Source: DASQFI01 sp035633215
Lineage (GTDB): Bacteria > Acidobacteriota > Vicinamibacteria > Vicinamibacterales > SCN-69-37
Reading direction: 5' to 3'
NCBI GenBank assembly: GCA_035633215.1
Contig: DASQFI010000007.1
Span: forward strand, 183,902 to 247,901
DNA: 64,000 bases
Each line of letters opens with the position of its first letter. The first letter of the stretch is position 1. The translations under genes and the position numbers were made by a program. Below are positions 8,162 to 16,289 of the stretch, in pieces. The notes under the pieces are model-generated. The model had not been told where the DNA came from and did not search any database. It saw only the letters and a program-made list of their open reading frames with translations.

Positions 8162-10538
8162 CCCGCCAGCCGTCCGTGTCGACAATGACCGCCGCGTCGC
8201 GATCGGTGCGGAAAATCTCGGCACCCGCGTTGACGAGACGTCCGAGCACGTCAGGGGCGGGATGGCCGAACAGATTACCGCGGCCGGCGCTGATGAGCGC
8301 GACGTCTGGTCGATAGCTCGACACCAAGGCGGCCGAGCTCGACGTGCGGCTGCCGTGGTGCGCGACCTTGAGCACGCGCATCATGGCTCTCTCGCCCTCG
8401 TCCCACGTTCGGCGCTCGAACTCGGATCCCGCGTCGCCGGTGAGGAGAAACTCGACGCGGCCGTAGACGAGACGCAGAACCAGCGAGTCGTCGTTTCGCA
8501 CCTTCTGACGCTCCCAGTCGGGTGGCGGCGGGTGCAGGACCTCGAGCAGCACCTCTCCGACTTCGAGCCGATCGCCGGATTGAAGCCTTCGCCACACGCT
8601 GCCGGTCGCGCGCGCGACGTCGCGCAGGGTCTGGAGTTCGCGGCTCCGCGGGACGGGAACGCCCTCCCAGACCTCCCGCGGCTCGAGGTCGGCCACGACC
8701 GCCCGCGCGCCGCCGATGTGGTCAAGATCGCCATGGGTGATCGCGAGCCAGTCGAGTCGCCGAATCCCGAGCGCCCAGAGCGCCGGGGTGACCACACGAC
8801 CACCAATGTCGAATGGGCCCGGGGATCCGCCGGTATCCACCAGCAGCGATTCACCCGATGGAAACTGCACGGCAATCGCGTCGCCCTGACCGACATCGAG
8901 CATCGCGACGCGCAGCCGGTCGCGCGAGGGGCGCGTGGTTCCGAAGTCCGGCGCGGTCATCAGAACCACCGTCGCGACGGCCGCCACTCCGAGGCTGAGC
9001 CGGCGGGCCCTTGCCGGAGCGTGCGGACGGAGCGCCGCGGCCCACGCCAGGTAATAGAGGATCGTCCAGCCGGTGGACACCGGCGGCACGCGCCACGACA
9101 ACCACGGCGCGATGTCGACAAGCGCCGCCGAATTCAGAAGCCAGGTCGCGGCCAGGTCGGCGACACTCGCGGCGGTCGCCGCGCCGGCGGTCCACCACGG
9201 ATCGAGCACGGCCACGAGCAATCCGGCCAGCTGCACGATGGCCATCGCGGGAATAGCGATGAAGTTCAGGACGAGCCCGGCGAGCGTCACACGGGAAAAC
9301 ACCGCGGCGCCGATCGGCATCAGCGCCAGCTCGGCCGCCAGCGTCGCGCCAAGGATCGACCTCGGGAGTCTTTTCGAGCGGCCAAAAAGACGCCCGAGGT
9401 CGTCCGCGTAGAGCACGATCGCCAACGTCGCGCCGAACGACAGCCAGGCGCCCACGTCGACCGCCGCGAGCGGATCGACGCCCACGATCAGGATCGCGAC
9501 GGTCGCAAGCACGTGGACCGCGCGCGGGACCAGGCCGGCCAGTCGGGCGCCGAGGTAGATCGCCGCTGCGGTGACGGCACGCTGGACGGACGACTCTCCG
9601 CCGACGACCCAGCCGTAGGCCAACACGATGACCAGCGCGAGACACACACCCGCCCGATGGGGCCGCACGACGAGCCGCACTGCGCCAATCGTGAGCAGAA
9701 CGAGCAATGCGACGTTTCCGCCAGAGATGGCGATGACGTGATAGGTGCCAGCCGCCTGCAGGCGACGCTCGACCTCGTCGGAAAGACCCGCACGGTCGCC
9801 GATCAGAATCGCGGTGACGATCGCCGCCTGCGTCTCACGATGGACGTGGCTGGCAATGGCGTCTCGAACGTGACGACGAACGGCCGCCGCCGTTTCGTGC
9901 CACCAGGGCGCGGGCTCGACCGTCACGAGCGCCGCACTCTTGATGGTGCCCGCGAGGTGGTACGGCCGGCGCAGCGCCTGGAGAACGTCTTCGGAACTCC
10001 CGGGATTGAGCAACACCTGCGGCCGGCGCAGTGCAACCGGCGCCACCACGGCGCGCCCGGCGGTCCAGTCGCGCGTCCGGGCCGCGGCCAGTTCGCCAGC
10101 CACATAGGCCTGGACGCGCCCTGGCGCGGGTCGCCACTCGCCGCCCTCCCGGATTTCGCGAACGTCGATCACGAGCCGGACGCCAAAGCCCGTCCGGGCG
10201 GCGTCACCGGCGAGCCGGCCGCGCACGATTACAAGGTCGGGCGCGCGAGCGCTCTCGCCCGCCGCTTCATCCATCCACTGGACGAGAAGCGGCGCGACGG
10301 CCTGGTCGCGCGCGAGCGCACCATGGGCGGCCCCAATTGCAACGACCGCCCCGAGCGCGAGGACGTGGCGCAGTGTGCGTGCGTCAGGCAGGAGCGCGAG
10401 TGACGCGAGCGCGAGGGCACTTGCAACCGCGCCCGTGAAGACGACCGTGGTGACGAGCCCTGCCGCAACGCCCGCGACGAGGCACGCGGCAATCAGCGGA
10501 CCCGGGCCTGAGTGCGAGTGGAATGGGCCATCGGCCAT
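8106..10538 (-). CDS. comEC: ComEC/Rec2-family DNA uptake channel
   Basis: 810 residues from ATG at 10538 (a TTG six codons upstream is possible). ComEC carries single-stranded DNA across the inner membrane during transformation. The N-terminal half has hydrophobic segments at the extreme N-terminus, an OB-like DUF4131 domain, then the competence membrane domain starting at about residue 240 with YHVIAISGGNVALL and SSVQRAVTAAAIY. The C-terminal domain is a metallo-beta-lactamase fold: VGQGDAIAVQFPSGESLLVDTGG, ITHGDLDHIGGA (HxDH) and LKVAHHGSRTSSS. All three regions are intact, so the gene looks functional. Its 3' end overlaps mazG by 56 bp convergently. No other competence genes are visible. 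Confidence 0.94.
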   Translation of the reverse strand: MADGPFHSHSGPGPLIAACLVAGVAAGLVTTVVFTGAVASALALASLALLPDARTLRHVLALGAVVAIGAAHGALARDQAVAPLLVQWMDEAAGESARAPDLVIVRGRLAGDAARTGFGVRLVIDVREIREGGEWRPAPGRVQAYVAGELAAARTRDWTAGRAVVAPVALRRPQVLLNPGSSEDVLQALRRPYHLAGTIKSAALVTVEPAPWWHETAAAVRRHVRDAIASHVHRETQAAIVTAILIGDRAGLSDEVERRLQAAGTYHVIAISGGNVALLVLLTIGAVRLVVRPHRAGVCLALVIVLAYGWVVGGESSVQRAVTAAAIYLGARLAGLVPRAVHVLATVAILIVGVDPLAAVDVGAWLSFGATLAIVLYADDLGRLFGRSKRLPRSILGATLAAELALMPIGAAVFSRVTLAGLVLNFIAIPAMAIVQLAGLLVAVLDPWWTAGAATAASVADLAATWLLNSAALVDIAPWLSWRVPPVSTGWTILYYLAWAAALRPHAPARARRLSLGVAAVATVVLMTAPDFGTTRPSRDRLRVAMLDVGQGDAIAVQFPSGESLLVDTGGSPGPFDIGGRVVTPALWALGIRRLDWLAITHGDLDHIGGARAVVADLEPREVWEGVPVPRSRELQTLRDVARATGSVWRRLQSGDRLEVGEVLLEVLHPPPPDWERQKVRNDDSLVLRLVYGRVEFLLTGDAGSEFERRTWDEGERAMMRVLKVAHHGSRTSSSAALVSSYRPDVALISAGRGNLFGHPAPDVLGRLVNAGAEIFRTDRDAAVIVDTDGWRVSVRSMSGRTWDVRMTGK

Positions 10539-10608
10539 CCATCGCCCGTCGTGCAAGAACCGCGCTCCCTGCTACGCGCGCCGATCCGCCACGCGCGCAT
10601 CGCGGATC

Positions 10609-10654
10609 GCAAAAATTGCGAGATGACCTCCGAGGTCGTTTCGCGCTTTTTGCT
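10609..10654. repeat. Hairpin containing the GACCTCCGAGGTC palindrome, locus 1
   Basis: GACCTCCGAGGTC at 10625-10637 is followed by GTTT as at 48142. It is flanked by GCAAAAATTGCGA and TCGCGCTTTTTGC, which pair imperfectly. The block sits just upstream of the amidohydrolase start and its possible -10 (TATTCT, about 10654). Confidence 0.7.
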
Positions 10655-10678
10655 ATTCTCGTGGCGCCGGGGGATGAC

Positions 10679-12130
10679 ATGAAGAGGTATCTGGGCGTGC
10701 TCGCGGTGCTGTTGGGGGCGACGCAGCTGGCCGCGCAGAATATCGCGCCGATTCAAGCCGGCGATATCGTCATCACCGGCGGCCAGCTGTTCGACGGCGT
10801 GCGCGACACCCTCACGCCGAACACCGGCCTCATCGTCCGCAGCGGAATCCTGCTCGAAGTGGGGGCGTCGCTCGCCGGGCGCGAGCTCGGCACCGCGCAG
10901 GTGGTCAAGCTTGCGGCGGACGAGACGATCCTGCCCGGGTTCTTTGACCTGCACGCGCACTACGCGATCGACCTCTTCGGTCAGGACCGCGTCGACGAGT
11001 TCACGATCAATCCGCTGATCTTCCTCGCCAACGGCGTGACGTCGACCTTCCCTGCCGGCGAAGTCGATCCCGAAGGCATGATGGGCGCCCGGCGCCGTAT
11101 CGAGCGCGGCGAGCAAATCGGCCCGCGCATTCACAGCTCAGGACCGTATTTCGGCACGGCCCGGCCGGGCTGGCGGAACGCCGACTGGACGCCGGATCGC
11201 ATCCGCAAGGACGTGGACGACTGGGCGGCGCGCGGCGCGCGCGGCTTCAAGGCGAAGGGCATCCACCGCGACCATCTCCCCGTGCTCATCGAGCGGGCGC
11301 ACCGGCATGGCCTGCCCGTGACCGGCCATCTCGACTCGGGCAGCGGAGCGTCGGTCAACCCACGAGACGCGATCTACATGGGGATCGACCGGATCGAGCA
11401 CTTCATGGGCGGCGACGCGATTGTCGCGACGCGCGGCGCCTACTCGTCGCTCGAGCAGCTCGACGTCACGCGGCCCGAAGTGGACGCGATCATCGAGCTC
11501 TATCTCAAGCGACGCGTCTATTACGACGCGACCGTTTCCGCCTATGGCTACTGGTACGACCCGAAGGACGAGCGCGTCTTCAAGACCTGGATGGACGAGC
11601 AGAGTTTTCTGACGCCGCACGCGCGTGAAGTGGCCAACTCACGTCTGCCCCGCCGGCCCAACGAACAGTTCCGCCGCATTTACGAAGTGAAATTCAAGGA
11701 AGTGAAGCGCTTCTACGACAAGGGCGGCGCCGATCTGATTACGGTCGGCACCGATCACCCGAGCTGGGGTGAATTCCTCTCCGGCTTCGGGTCGCACCGC
11801 GAGGTCCGAGCCCTCGTGCTGGCCGGCATCCCGCCGGCCGCGGTCTTGAAGATGGCGACAATCAACGGCGCGCGCGCGCTGCGGATGGGCGATCAGCTCG
11901 GCTCGATCGAGGCCGGTAAGCTCGCGGACCTCGTCGTCGTGCGCGGCAATCCCCTGACCGACATCACGAACACGCGCAACGTGCGCCTCGTGATGGTGCG
12001 CGGGCAGCTCCACGAAGCCGCGGCGCTGCTCGCATCGGCGAAGGGCAAGATGGGCCCCGTCACGCCAGCCGACGACGACTGGTGGAAGGGCGCCGTGCGG
12101 TTCAAGACCGGCTCTTCAATCGATCGATAG
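10679..12130 (+). CDS. Secreted metal-dependent amidohydrolase
   Basis: 483 residues from ATG at 10679, preceded by GGGGGATGAC; the frame is open further upstream but that part is antisense to comEC. A signal peptide is apparent (MKRYLGVLAVLLGATQLAAQ). The amidohydrolase beta-barrel shows ADETILPGFFDLHAHYAIDLF (HxH metal ligands), GHLDSGSG, IEHFMGGD and LITVGTDHPSWGEFL (catalytic Asp). The C-terminal composite sheet is KLADLVVVRGNPLTDI. Family members act on imides, cyclic dipeptides or peptides; the substrate here is unknown. The last codons and stop (SIDR-stop) fall within a period-8 repeat array. Confidence 0.87.
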   Translation: MKRYLGVLAVLLGATQLAAQNIAPIQAGDIVITGGQLFDGVRDTLTPNTGLIVRSGILLEVGASLAGRELGTAQVVKLAADETILPGFFDLHAHYAIDLFGQDRVDEFTINPLIFLANGVTSTFPAGEVDPEGMMGARRRIERGEQIGPRIHSSGPYFGTARPGWRNADWTPDRIRKDVDDWAARGARGFKAKGIHRDHLPVLIERAHRHGLPVTGHLDSGSGASVNPRDAIYMGIDRIEHFMGGDAIVATRGAYSSLEQLDVTRPEVDAIIELYLKRRVYYDATVSAYGYWYDPKDERVFKTWMDEQSFLTPHAREVANSRLPRRPNEQFRRIYEVKFKEVKRFYDKGGADLITVGTDHPSWGEFLSGFGSHREVRALVLAGIPPAAVLKMATINGARALRMGDQLGSIEAGKLADLVVVRGNPLTDITNTRNVRLVMVRGQLHEAAALLASAKGKMGPVTPADDDWWKGAVRFKTGSSIDR

Positions 12131-12153
12131 AGCGACCGCTCAATCGATCGATG
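12118..12153. repeat. Period-8 CGATCGAT-type array between convergent genes
   Basis: CAATCGATCGATAGAGCG and CTCAATCGATCGATG lie in tandem and overlap the stop codon of the amidohydrolase. The unit belongs to the ATCGATCT family also seen at 15393, 16132, 16716 and 25005. Confidence 0.75.
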
Positions 12154-12160
12154 CACGTTT

Positions 12161-13231
12161 CTATTTTTCAATCAGTTCCATCGTCATCGTCGTCTTCGTG
12201 AGCGCCGACATGTTCAGCGCCGAGCCATCCGGCGCCGTCATGCTCATCGTCATCGGCAGCGTGGTCTCGAAGGTCGTCTTCTGCGTGCGTCCGAGTTTGC
12301 GGTCGAACAGCATCTCGCCCTGGCCGGTACCATCGGTAAACTGAATCGTCATCGGCATGGGCATCGGGGGCGGCGTTGCGCCGGGGGCCGCCTTGATCGT
12401 GGCGGTCGAGGCAATCCGGGCCAACTCCTTGCCGCCGATCGTTTCCACGCCCTTCAAGCTGAAGTTCGTCGCGATGGTCATCGTCCCAAAGGGATTGGGC
12501 ATCGTGATCTCGTTCTTCCACGAGTCGCCCGCTTTGACCGGGGTCGTGGGCAGGTGTCCGAAACCTTGGCCGAAGGATCCCTTCATGGCGTCGTCGGTCA
12601 GCATGCTGTCGAGGCCGCCGAGCGCTCCCATCGCGCCCGAGGGCGCGGTTTTCTTCAGCTTCTCCATGATGGCGCTCATGCCCTCGATCTTCTGAATCGC
12701 ACCGTTCGGGCTCATCATGAGCGTGATCGACTCGCCGATCATCGCGCCCATCGACGCGGCAATCTGGGCGATGATTTCGTTAGCATTCGGGTCGGGCGGC
12801 TGCGTGCTGTCATAGACGAAGGTGCCCATCGGCGTCCCCATCTCCATGCGCATCGACTCGAACTTGTTTTGCACGGTGGCGGTGCCATCCGCGGCGACGT
12901 CCTTCGTCGTCATCTCCTGGACCTGCGTCATGACATTACGCACGTTCATCTCGCCGAGGCCGGGGACGCCGGTCATCGCGGCATTGGTTTCCTGGACGAC
13001 CCGATAGCGGAGTACCTCCCCCTTCGTCCAGCGATACCGGAGCACGCCTTCCTGACCACTGAGAGACGACGCTGCACCCAGGACGACCGCGACGACGGCG
13101 CTTCCGACGGCAAGAGCCGTTCTCACTCTCCTGTAGCGAGCTGAGTGCCGGGAGTGGACCGAATGTCTCACGATACTTGTCGGTTTTGCTCTACGAGGAA
13201 GTGAGAACGGCTCAAGACTCACGCGCTTCAT
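12161..13231 (-). CDS. Secreted DUF6263-like protein with a repeat-derived N-terminus
   Basis: 356 residues from ATG at 13231, which has a strong GGAGGAG ribosome-binding site; a TTG at 13243 is less likely. After an unusually long basic leader (residues 1-35) comes a hydrophobic segment ALAVGSAVVAVVLGAASSL and then a mature domain rich in Met and Thr (LRYRWTKGEVLRYRVVQET, MSPNGAIQKIEGM, FGQGFGHLPTTPVKAGDSW). This architecture matches DUF6263-type secreted proteins of unknown function. The leader is encoded by a ~100-bp dispersed palindromic element (13114-13213), so the native start may have been GTG at 13126, just before the signal sequence. Function cannot be assigned. Confidence 0.75.
   Translation of the reverse strand: MKRVSLEPFSLPRRAKPTSIVRHSVHSRHSARYRRVRTALAVGSAVVAVVLGAASSLSGQEGVLRYRWTKGEVLRYRVVQETNAAMTGVPGLGEMNVRNVMTQVQEMTTKDVAADGTATVQNKFESMRMEMGTPMGTFVYDSTQPPDPNANEIIAQIAASMGAMIGESITLMMSPNGAIQKIEGMSAIMEKLKKTAPSGAMGALGGLDSMLTDDAMKGSFGQGFGHLPTTPVKAGDSWKNEITMPNPFGTMTIATNFSLKGVETIGGKELARIASTATIKAAPGATPPPMPMPMTIQFTDGTGQGEMLFDRKLGRTQKTTFETTLPMTMSMTAPDGSALNMSALTKTTMTMELIEK
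13114..13213 (-). repeat. ~100-bp palindromic dispersed element, copy 2, inside a coding sequence
   Basis: The ends are GAGCCGTTCTCACT and its inverse AGTGAGAACGGCTC, a perfect 14-bp match that continues imperfectly to about 26 bp. On the minus strand the 100 bp align throughout with 5361-5459 at about 80% identity. It is read in frame as most of the basic leader of the DUF6263-like protein. Confidence 0.8.
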
Positions 13232-13242
13232 GGACTCCTCCA

Positions 13243-13364
13243 ATTCAGTTATTGAGTTATTGGGTTATTGAGTTATTGGGTTATTGAGCTACTGAAAACC
13301 TTTCAGTCACTTCCCGCAACGCAATCAATAGCCCAATAACGCAATAACTCAATAACTCAATTGC
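13243..13364. repeat. Inverted pair of period-8 (RGTTATTG / CAATAACY) arrays
   Basis: The left array (about 13247-13295) contains six octamers of AGTTATTG/GGTTATTG type. The right array (about 13320-13361) has four to five octamers of CAATAACT/CAATAACG type, the reverse complement. The centre holds a small hairpin, CTGAAA-ACC-TTTCAG. It lies between the sigma-factor gene and the DUF6263-like gene and touches the latter's ribosome-binding site. Confidence 0.85.
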
Positions 13365-13372
13365 CCCACCGC

Positions 13373-14098
13373 TTACCGGCTCACGATCGCCATCAAGTAG
13401 CGCAGTTCGTCGTCAACCGCCTGCTGATCGTCCACGGTTTCGGCGATCACCTCACGCAGGCTCGACGCGAACTGACGCCTGAGCCGGTGCACGGCGACGC
13501 GCAACGCCCCTTCGGTCGCGCCCAGACGGCTTGACAGCGTGGCGTAAGACGCCGGCTCGTCGCCGGTCAGGAGCGGCCGGAGCTCATCGAACATCCGTCG
13601 CCGCGCCGAGCCTTCGTACCGCGCGGCAAGCCGCGTCATCGCCGCATCGATCGCGGCGAGCGCCCAGCGGCGCTCGTAAAGACGTTCCGGGGTGAGGTCG
13701 TCACTCGGCTCGCGATGGAACCGCCGCTCTTCGGTCTCGACCTCGATCGGCACGTGCGCGACTCTACCGCCGCGCTTCAGCGCCATTTCGGCGTCGCGTT
13801 CATTGGCGAGGAAGTGGCGCACGGACGCGAGGAGGAACGTTCGAAAACGGCCGCGCGCCTGCTCGGCGTCGCGAAAATAGTTTTTCTCGAGCACGCGCGT
13901 GAAGAACGCCTGGGTCAGGTCGCGCGCGTCATCGGACGATCGCCCGCTGCGGCGAATGAACGCATAGACGGGAAACCAGTAGGTCTCGCAGAGGGCCGCG
14001 AACGCAGAGGCGGCTTCGGGCGACCCGGGATGACGGGTCGCGAGCACGAGGGTCCATCGTGTCGTTGCGAAGCGCCGCTGATTGGGTTCCGGGGCCAT
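13373..14098 (-). CDS. ECF-like RNA polymerase sigma factor
   Basis: 241 residues from ATG at 14098 (MAPEPNQRRFATTRWTLVLA); the open frame continues upstream but without similarity. The TTRWTLVL start, an ETYWFPVYAFIRRSGRSSDDARDLTQAFF sigma-2 region, FRTFLLASVRHFLANERD, and a C-terminal sigma-4 helix-turn-helix (SYATLSSRLGATEGALRVAVHRLRRQF) match the large ECF-like group common in Planctomycetes and Acidobacteria. It would direct RNA polymerase to a specific promoter set. No anti-sigma gene is adjacent. The divergent neighbour is a beta-barrel gene, which could be a target. Confidence 0.88.
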   Translation of the reverse strand: MAPEPNQRRFATTRWTLVLATRHPGSPEAASAFAALCETYWFPVYAFIRRSGRSSDDARDLTQAFFTRVLEKNYFRDAEQARGRFRTFLLASVRHFLANERDAEMALKRGGRVAHVPIEVETEERRFHREPSDDLTPERLYERRWALAAIDAAMTRLAARYEGSARRRMFDELRPLLTGDEPASYATLSSRLGATEGALRVAVHRLRRQFASSLREVIAETVDDQQAVDDELRYLMAIVSR

Positions 14099-14183
14099 TA
14101 CAGGGTGAGTCCAGTCATTCTCAGGCCAGGCCGATACAGGGTTCAAGCGCCCGAAAGTGGGCATATGGCGGTTTCGCTTTTGT

Positions 14184-14224
14184 TGCCTAAAGCGGGTATT
14201 CTGAATTTGGCTTCGTTTTAGGCA
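14184..14224. promoter_or_regulatory. Inverted repeat TGCCTAAA...TTTAGGCA between divergent genes
   Basis: A perfect 8-bp inverted repeat (TGCCTAAA at 14184-14191, TTTAGGCA at 14217-14224) with a 25-bp spacer containing TATTCT. It lies between the divergent sigma-factor and beta-barrel genes. An operator or promoter role is inferred only from position. Confidence 0.4.
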
Positions 14225-14259
14225 CCGCCAGTTATGAGGCATCAAACAAAGGAGATCGT

Positions 14260-14895
14260 ATGAGCATGGGTATCCGACGCTGGGTTGTCCCCACCTTGGT
14301 AAGTCTGGCTTTGATGTTCGCCGTGACGCCCGCGTGGGCACAAGGGAATCAACAGAACGTCAGCAACCAGGACTCGGGCATCGGCGTCGGCGTCCTCGCC
14401 GGAATCGTCCGGCCACAGGTCAAGCTCGAAGGCTTTGATGAGTTTTTCGAGAACAAGAACGGAACCATGCTCGGCCTGTGGGTCGGCGGCAACAAGAACG
14501 GCCTGATCGGATTCACTGGCGAGTTTATCTATCTGTGGAGAAAGGCCGACACCCCTCTCGGCGAACTGAAGTTCCCAGCGTTCGAAATTCCAGCCGTGTT
14601 TCACATCAACTTTGGCTCGAGCGATCGCAACAAGGCGATGGGCTATGCGCTGGTCGGTCCAGTCTTCACGTTCAACCTCAAGCAGAAGCTCGACGGCGTC
14701 GATGTTGAAGACGACAATGATTTGAAGTTCCGAGGAGCTGACATCGGCATCATGGCCGGTGGCGGGTTTGAGGTTATCCGAATCGGCGTCGAGGTCCGCG
14801 GCAACTGGGGCCTTCGGAATATCTCCGAAAGCGGCGGCGTCAACGACATCAAGACGCGCTCGATCGAGTTCGTCGTGAAGTTCCGGTTCAACTAG
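14260..14895 (+). CDS. Small outer-membrane beta-barrel protein
   Basis: 211 residues with a good ribosome-binding site (AAAGGAG, 5 bp before ATG). A signal peptide (PTLVSLALMFAVTPAWA|QG) leads to alternating hydrophobic/polar strands (GIGVGVLAGIVRPQVKL, GLIGFTGEFIYLWR, MGYALVGPVFTFNLKQKL, GGGFEVIRIGVEVRGNWGLRNI) and a terminal FVVKFRFN ending in Asn preceded by Phe, typical of PorT/OmpW-like barrels. It resembles the protein at 15539-16123 in design and in the GLRNIS/GVRNIS strand, suggesting paralogues. Function unknown; likely surface porin or structural barrel. A strong hairpin terminator follows at 14945. Confidence 0.83.
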   Translation: MSMGIRRWVVPTLVSLALMFAVTPAWAQGNQQNVSNQDSGIGVGVLAGIVRPQVKLEGFDEFFENKNGTMLGLWVGGNKNGLIGFTGEFIYLWRKADTPLGELKFPAFEIPAVFHINFGSSDRNKAMGYALVGPVFTFNLKQKLDGVDVEDDNDLKFRGADIGIMAGGGFEVIRIGVEVRGNWGLRNISESGGVNDIKTRSIEFVVKFRFN

Positions 14896-14944
14896 GCGTT
14901 CAGATTTCCAACGACCACAAGCGTGGTCGTCCGCGATGCCAGGC

Positions 14945-14968
14945 AGGGGCGGGCTCAGGCCCGCCCCT
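14945..14968. terminator. GC-rich hairpin terminator between convergent genes
   Basis: AGGGGCGGGC (14945-14954) pairs with GCCCGCCCCT (14959-14968) across a TCAG loop, a perfect 10-bp stem. It is followed by TATTCGTCTT, a weak T-run. It lies between the beta-barrel and arfB, which converge. Confidence 0.65.
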
Positions 14969-15392
14969 ATTCGTCTTCCCTCGTCCGGTCTCGCGACTGC
15001 TTCACCCTCGCCCGCCGCTGCTTGGACGCCAGACGACGCTCGCGCGACGCCGTCGTCGGCCGGGTCTTGCGCCTCGGCTTCGGCCGCCGGGCCGCCTGGC
15101 GTAGCAGCGCAACCAGCCGCCCGCGCGCGGCCGCGCGATTCTGGGTCTGCGTCCGATGCTCGTGCGCCTGAATGAGCAACCGGCCATCGGCCATGATCCG
15201 ATTGCCCGCGATCGCCGCCAGCCTCGCCTTGATTTCGTTCGGGAGCGATGAACCCGCGACGTCGAACCGAAGCTCGACGGCGGTGGCGACCTTGTTCACG
15301 TTCTGGCCGCCTGGCCCCGACGCGCGCACGAAGCGTTCTTCGATGTCGCGGTCGTCAATCTGAATTGCGTCTGAGACGATGAGAGCGGCCAT
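14967..15392 (-). CDS. arfB: Alternative ribosome-rescue factor ArfB (YaeJ)
   Basis: 141 residues, the usual size. The RF1-type domain shows the GPGGQNVNKVAT catalytic motif (GGQ near residue 28) that hydrolyses peptidyl-tRNA on stalled ribosomes. The C-terminal tail is strongly basic (RPKPRRKTRP..., KQRRARVKQSRDR), the part that enters the mRNA channel of non-stop ribosomes. Together these identify ArfB rather than a classic release factor. The start abuts a period-8 repeat array. Confidence 0.95.
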   Translation of the reverse strand: MAALIVSDAIQIDDRDIEERFVRASGPGGQNVNKVATAVELRFDVAGSSLPNEIKARLAAIAGNRIMADGRLLIQAHEHRTQTQNRAAARGRLVALLRQAARRPKPRRKTRPTTASRERRLASKQRRARVKQSRDRTREDE

Positions 15393-15458
15393 TTATCGAT
15401 CGCTCGATCGATCTATTGATCGATTGAAACACATTCCTGATCGATTGAAACACATTCC
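15393..15458. repeat. Period-8 ATCGATC array plus exact tandem 21-mer
   Basis: ATCGATCGCTCGATCGATC-type octamers directly precede two adjacent, identical 21-bp copies (15417-15437 and 15438-15458) starting TGATCGATTGAAACAC. It begins immediately upstream of the arfB start codon. Confidence 0.85.
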
Positions 15459-15538
15459 CACTAACTATCGCATGGCTTCTGTTGTCAGGTATCGGTACAC
15501 GACTCTCAAGCCGACAAGTACGTGGCGACGGAGGACAG

Positions 15539-16123
15539 ATGAGCGGCTGGTTGAGACAGATTTGTTGGTGTGTCGGGGTTGGCGTGATGCTCGCGCTGCC
15601 GGCGAGCGCTCGAGCGCAAAGCGTCGGCGTGGAAGGCGGATTGAGCCTGTCCACGCTCAAATCACAAGACGACGAGGCGGATTTCCTCGACCGGCTCGTC
15701 GCGCCCACGGGCGGCCTGTTCGTCGTGTTCGGCCCCAATGCCGTGACCGGCCGGATCGACGTGCTGTACTCGGTCCGCGGCGCCAAGTTCGAGCTCGGCG
15801 AGTACAGGTTCACGTACCTCGAGATTCCAGTCGGGGCGCAAATCCACGTCGCGCGGACGAGCAACTCCGACGTCCACATCTTCGGCGGGACGTCGCTCGG
15901 TATCAAGCTCGACGCGAAGCTCTCGCAGACCAACGATGCCGACGTCGAACTCGACGACGAAGTCGAGGATCTCGATCTCGGAATCTACATCGGCGCGGGC
16001 GTCACCTTCGGGCGGTTCGTCGTCAACGGCCGCTACACTCACGGCGTTCGGAATATCAGTGTGGGAGGGCCCGAGCTCAAGAACCGATCGTTTGCCTTCA
16101 TGGTGGGATTTAGGCTGAACTAA
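15539..16123 (+). CDS. Small outer-membrane beta-barrel protein
   Basis: 194 residues from ATG at 15539, which has GGAGGACAG just upstream; the TTG at 15482 is less likely. The signal peptide (ICWCVGVGVMLALPASARA|QS) is followed by VGVEGGLSLSTLKS and repeated beta strands (GGLFVVFGP, RIDVLYSVRGAKFELGEYRFTYLEIPVGAQIHV, GIYIGAGVTFGRFVVNGRYTHGVRNIS), ending FMVGFRLN. This is a PorT-like outer membrane barrel. A stretch rich in Asp/Glu (DADVELDDEVEDLD) lies in a predicted loop. It resembles the barrels at 14260 and 51273; function unknown. Confidence 0.83.
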   Translation: MSGWLRQICWCVGVGVMLALPASARAQSVGVEGGLSLSTLKSQDDEADFLDRLVAPTGGLFVVFGPNAVTGRIDVLYSVRGAKFELGEYRFTYLEIPVGAQIHVARTSNSDVHIFGGTSLGIKLDAKLSQTNDADVELDDEVEDLDLGIYIGAGVTFGRFVVNGRYTHGVRNISVGGPELKNRSFAFMVGFRLN

Positions 16124-16170
16124 GAACCCTTCCATCGATCTATCGATCTATCGATCCATTGAAAAACCCT

Positions 16171-16223
16171 GATTGAAGAAACTGCAACGTCTCCCAAGGA
16201 CGGGCGTTGCAGTTCCTTCAATC
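16171..16223. repeat. 19-bp inverted repeat (hairpin) upstream of the S23 gene
   Basis: GATTGAAGAAACTGCAACG (16171-16189) pairs with CGTTGCAGTTCCTTCAATC (16205-16223) with a single mismatch and a 15-base loop. On minus-strand RNA the mismatch becomes a G-U pair. It could be a structured RNA, a terminator or a mobile-element end. Confidence 0.75.
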
Positions 16224-16289
16224 GTTCAGACAGATCTCCCACAAATCCGGGGCCGGCATTGGGCATGGCCGATGCAGAGAGCACCGGTC

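Noticed and set aside
8262..10403. A 713-codon plus-strand frame opposite comEC
   Set aside because: Shadow of comEC; the membrane-protein motifs are all on the minus strand.
13243..13364. CRISPR array
   Set aside because: Repeats are contiguous octamers with no spacers and no cas genes are present.
14098..14341. 81-codon N-terminal extension of the sigma factor
   Set aside because: No similarity, covers the divergent promoter region; ATG 14098 begins the typical TTRWTLVL start.
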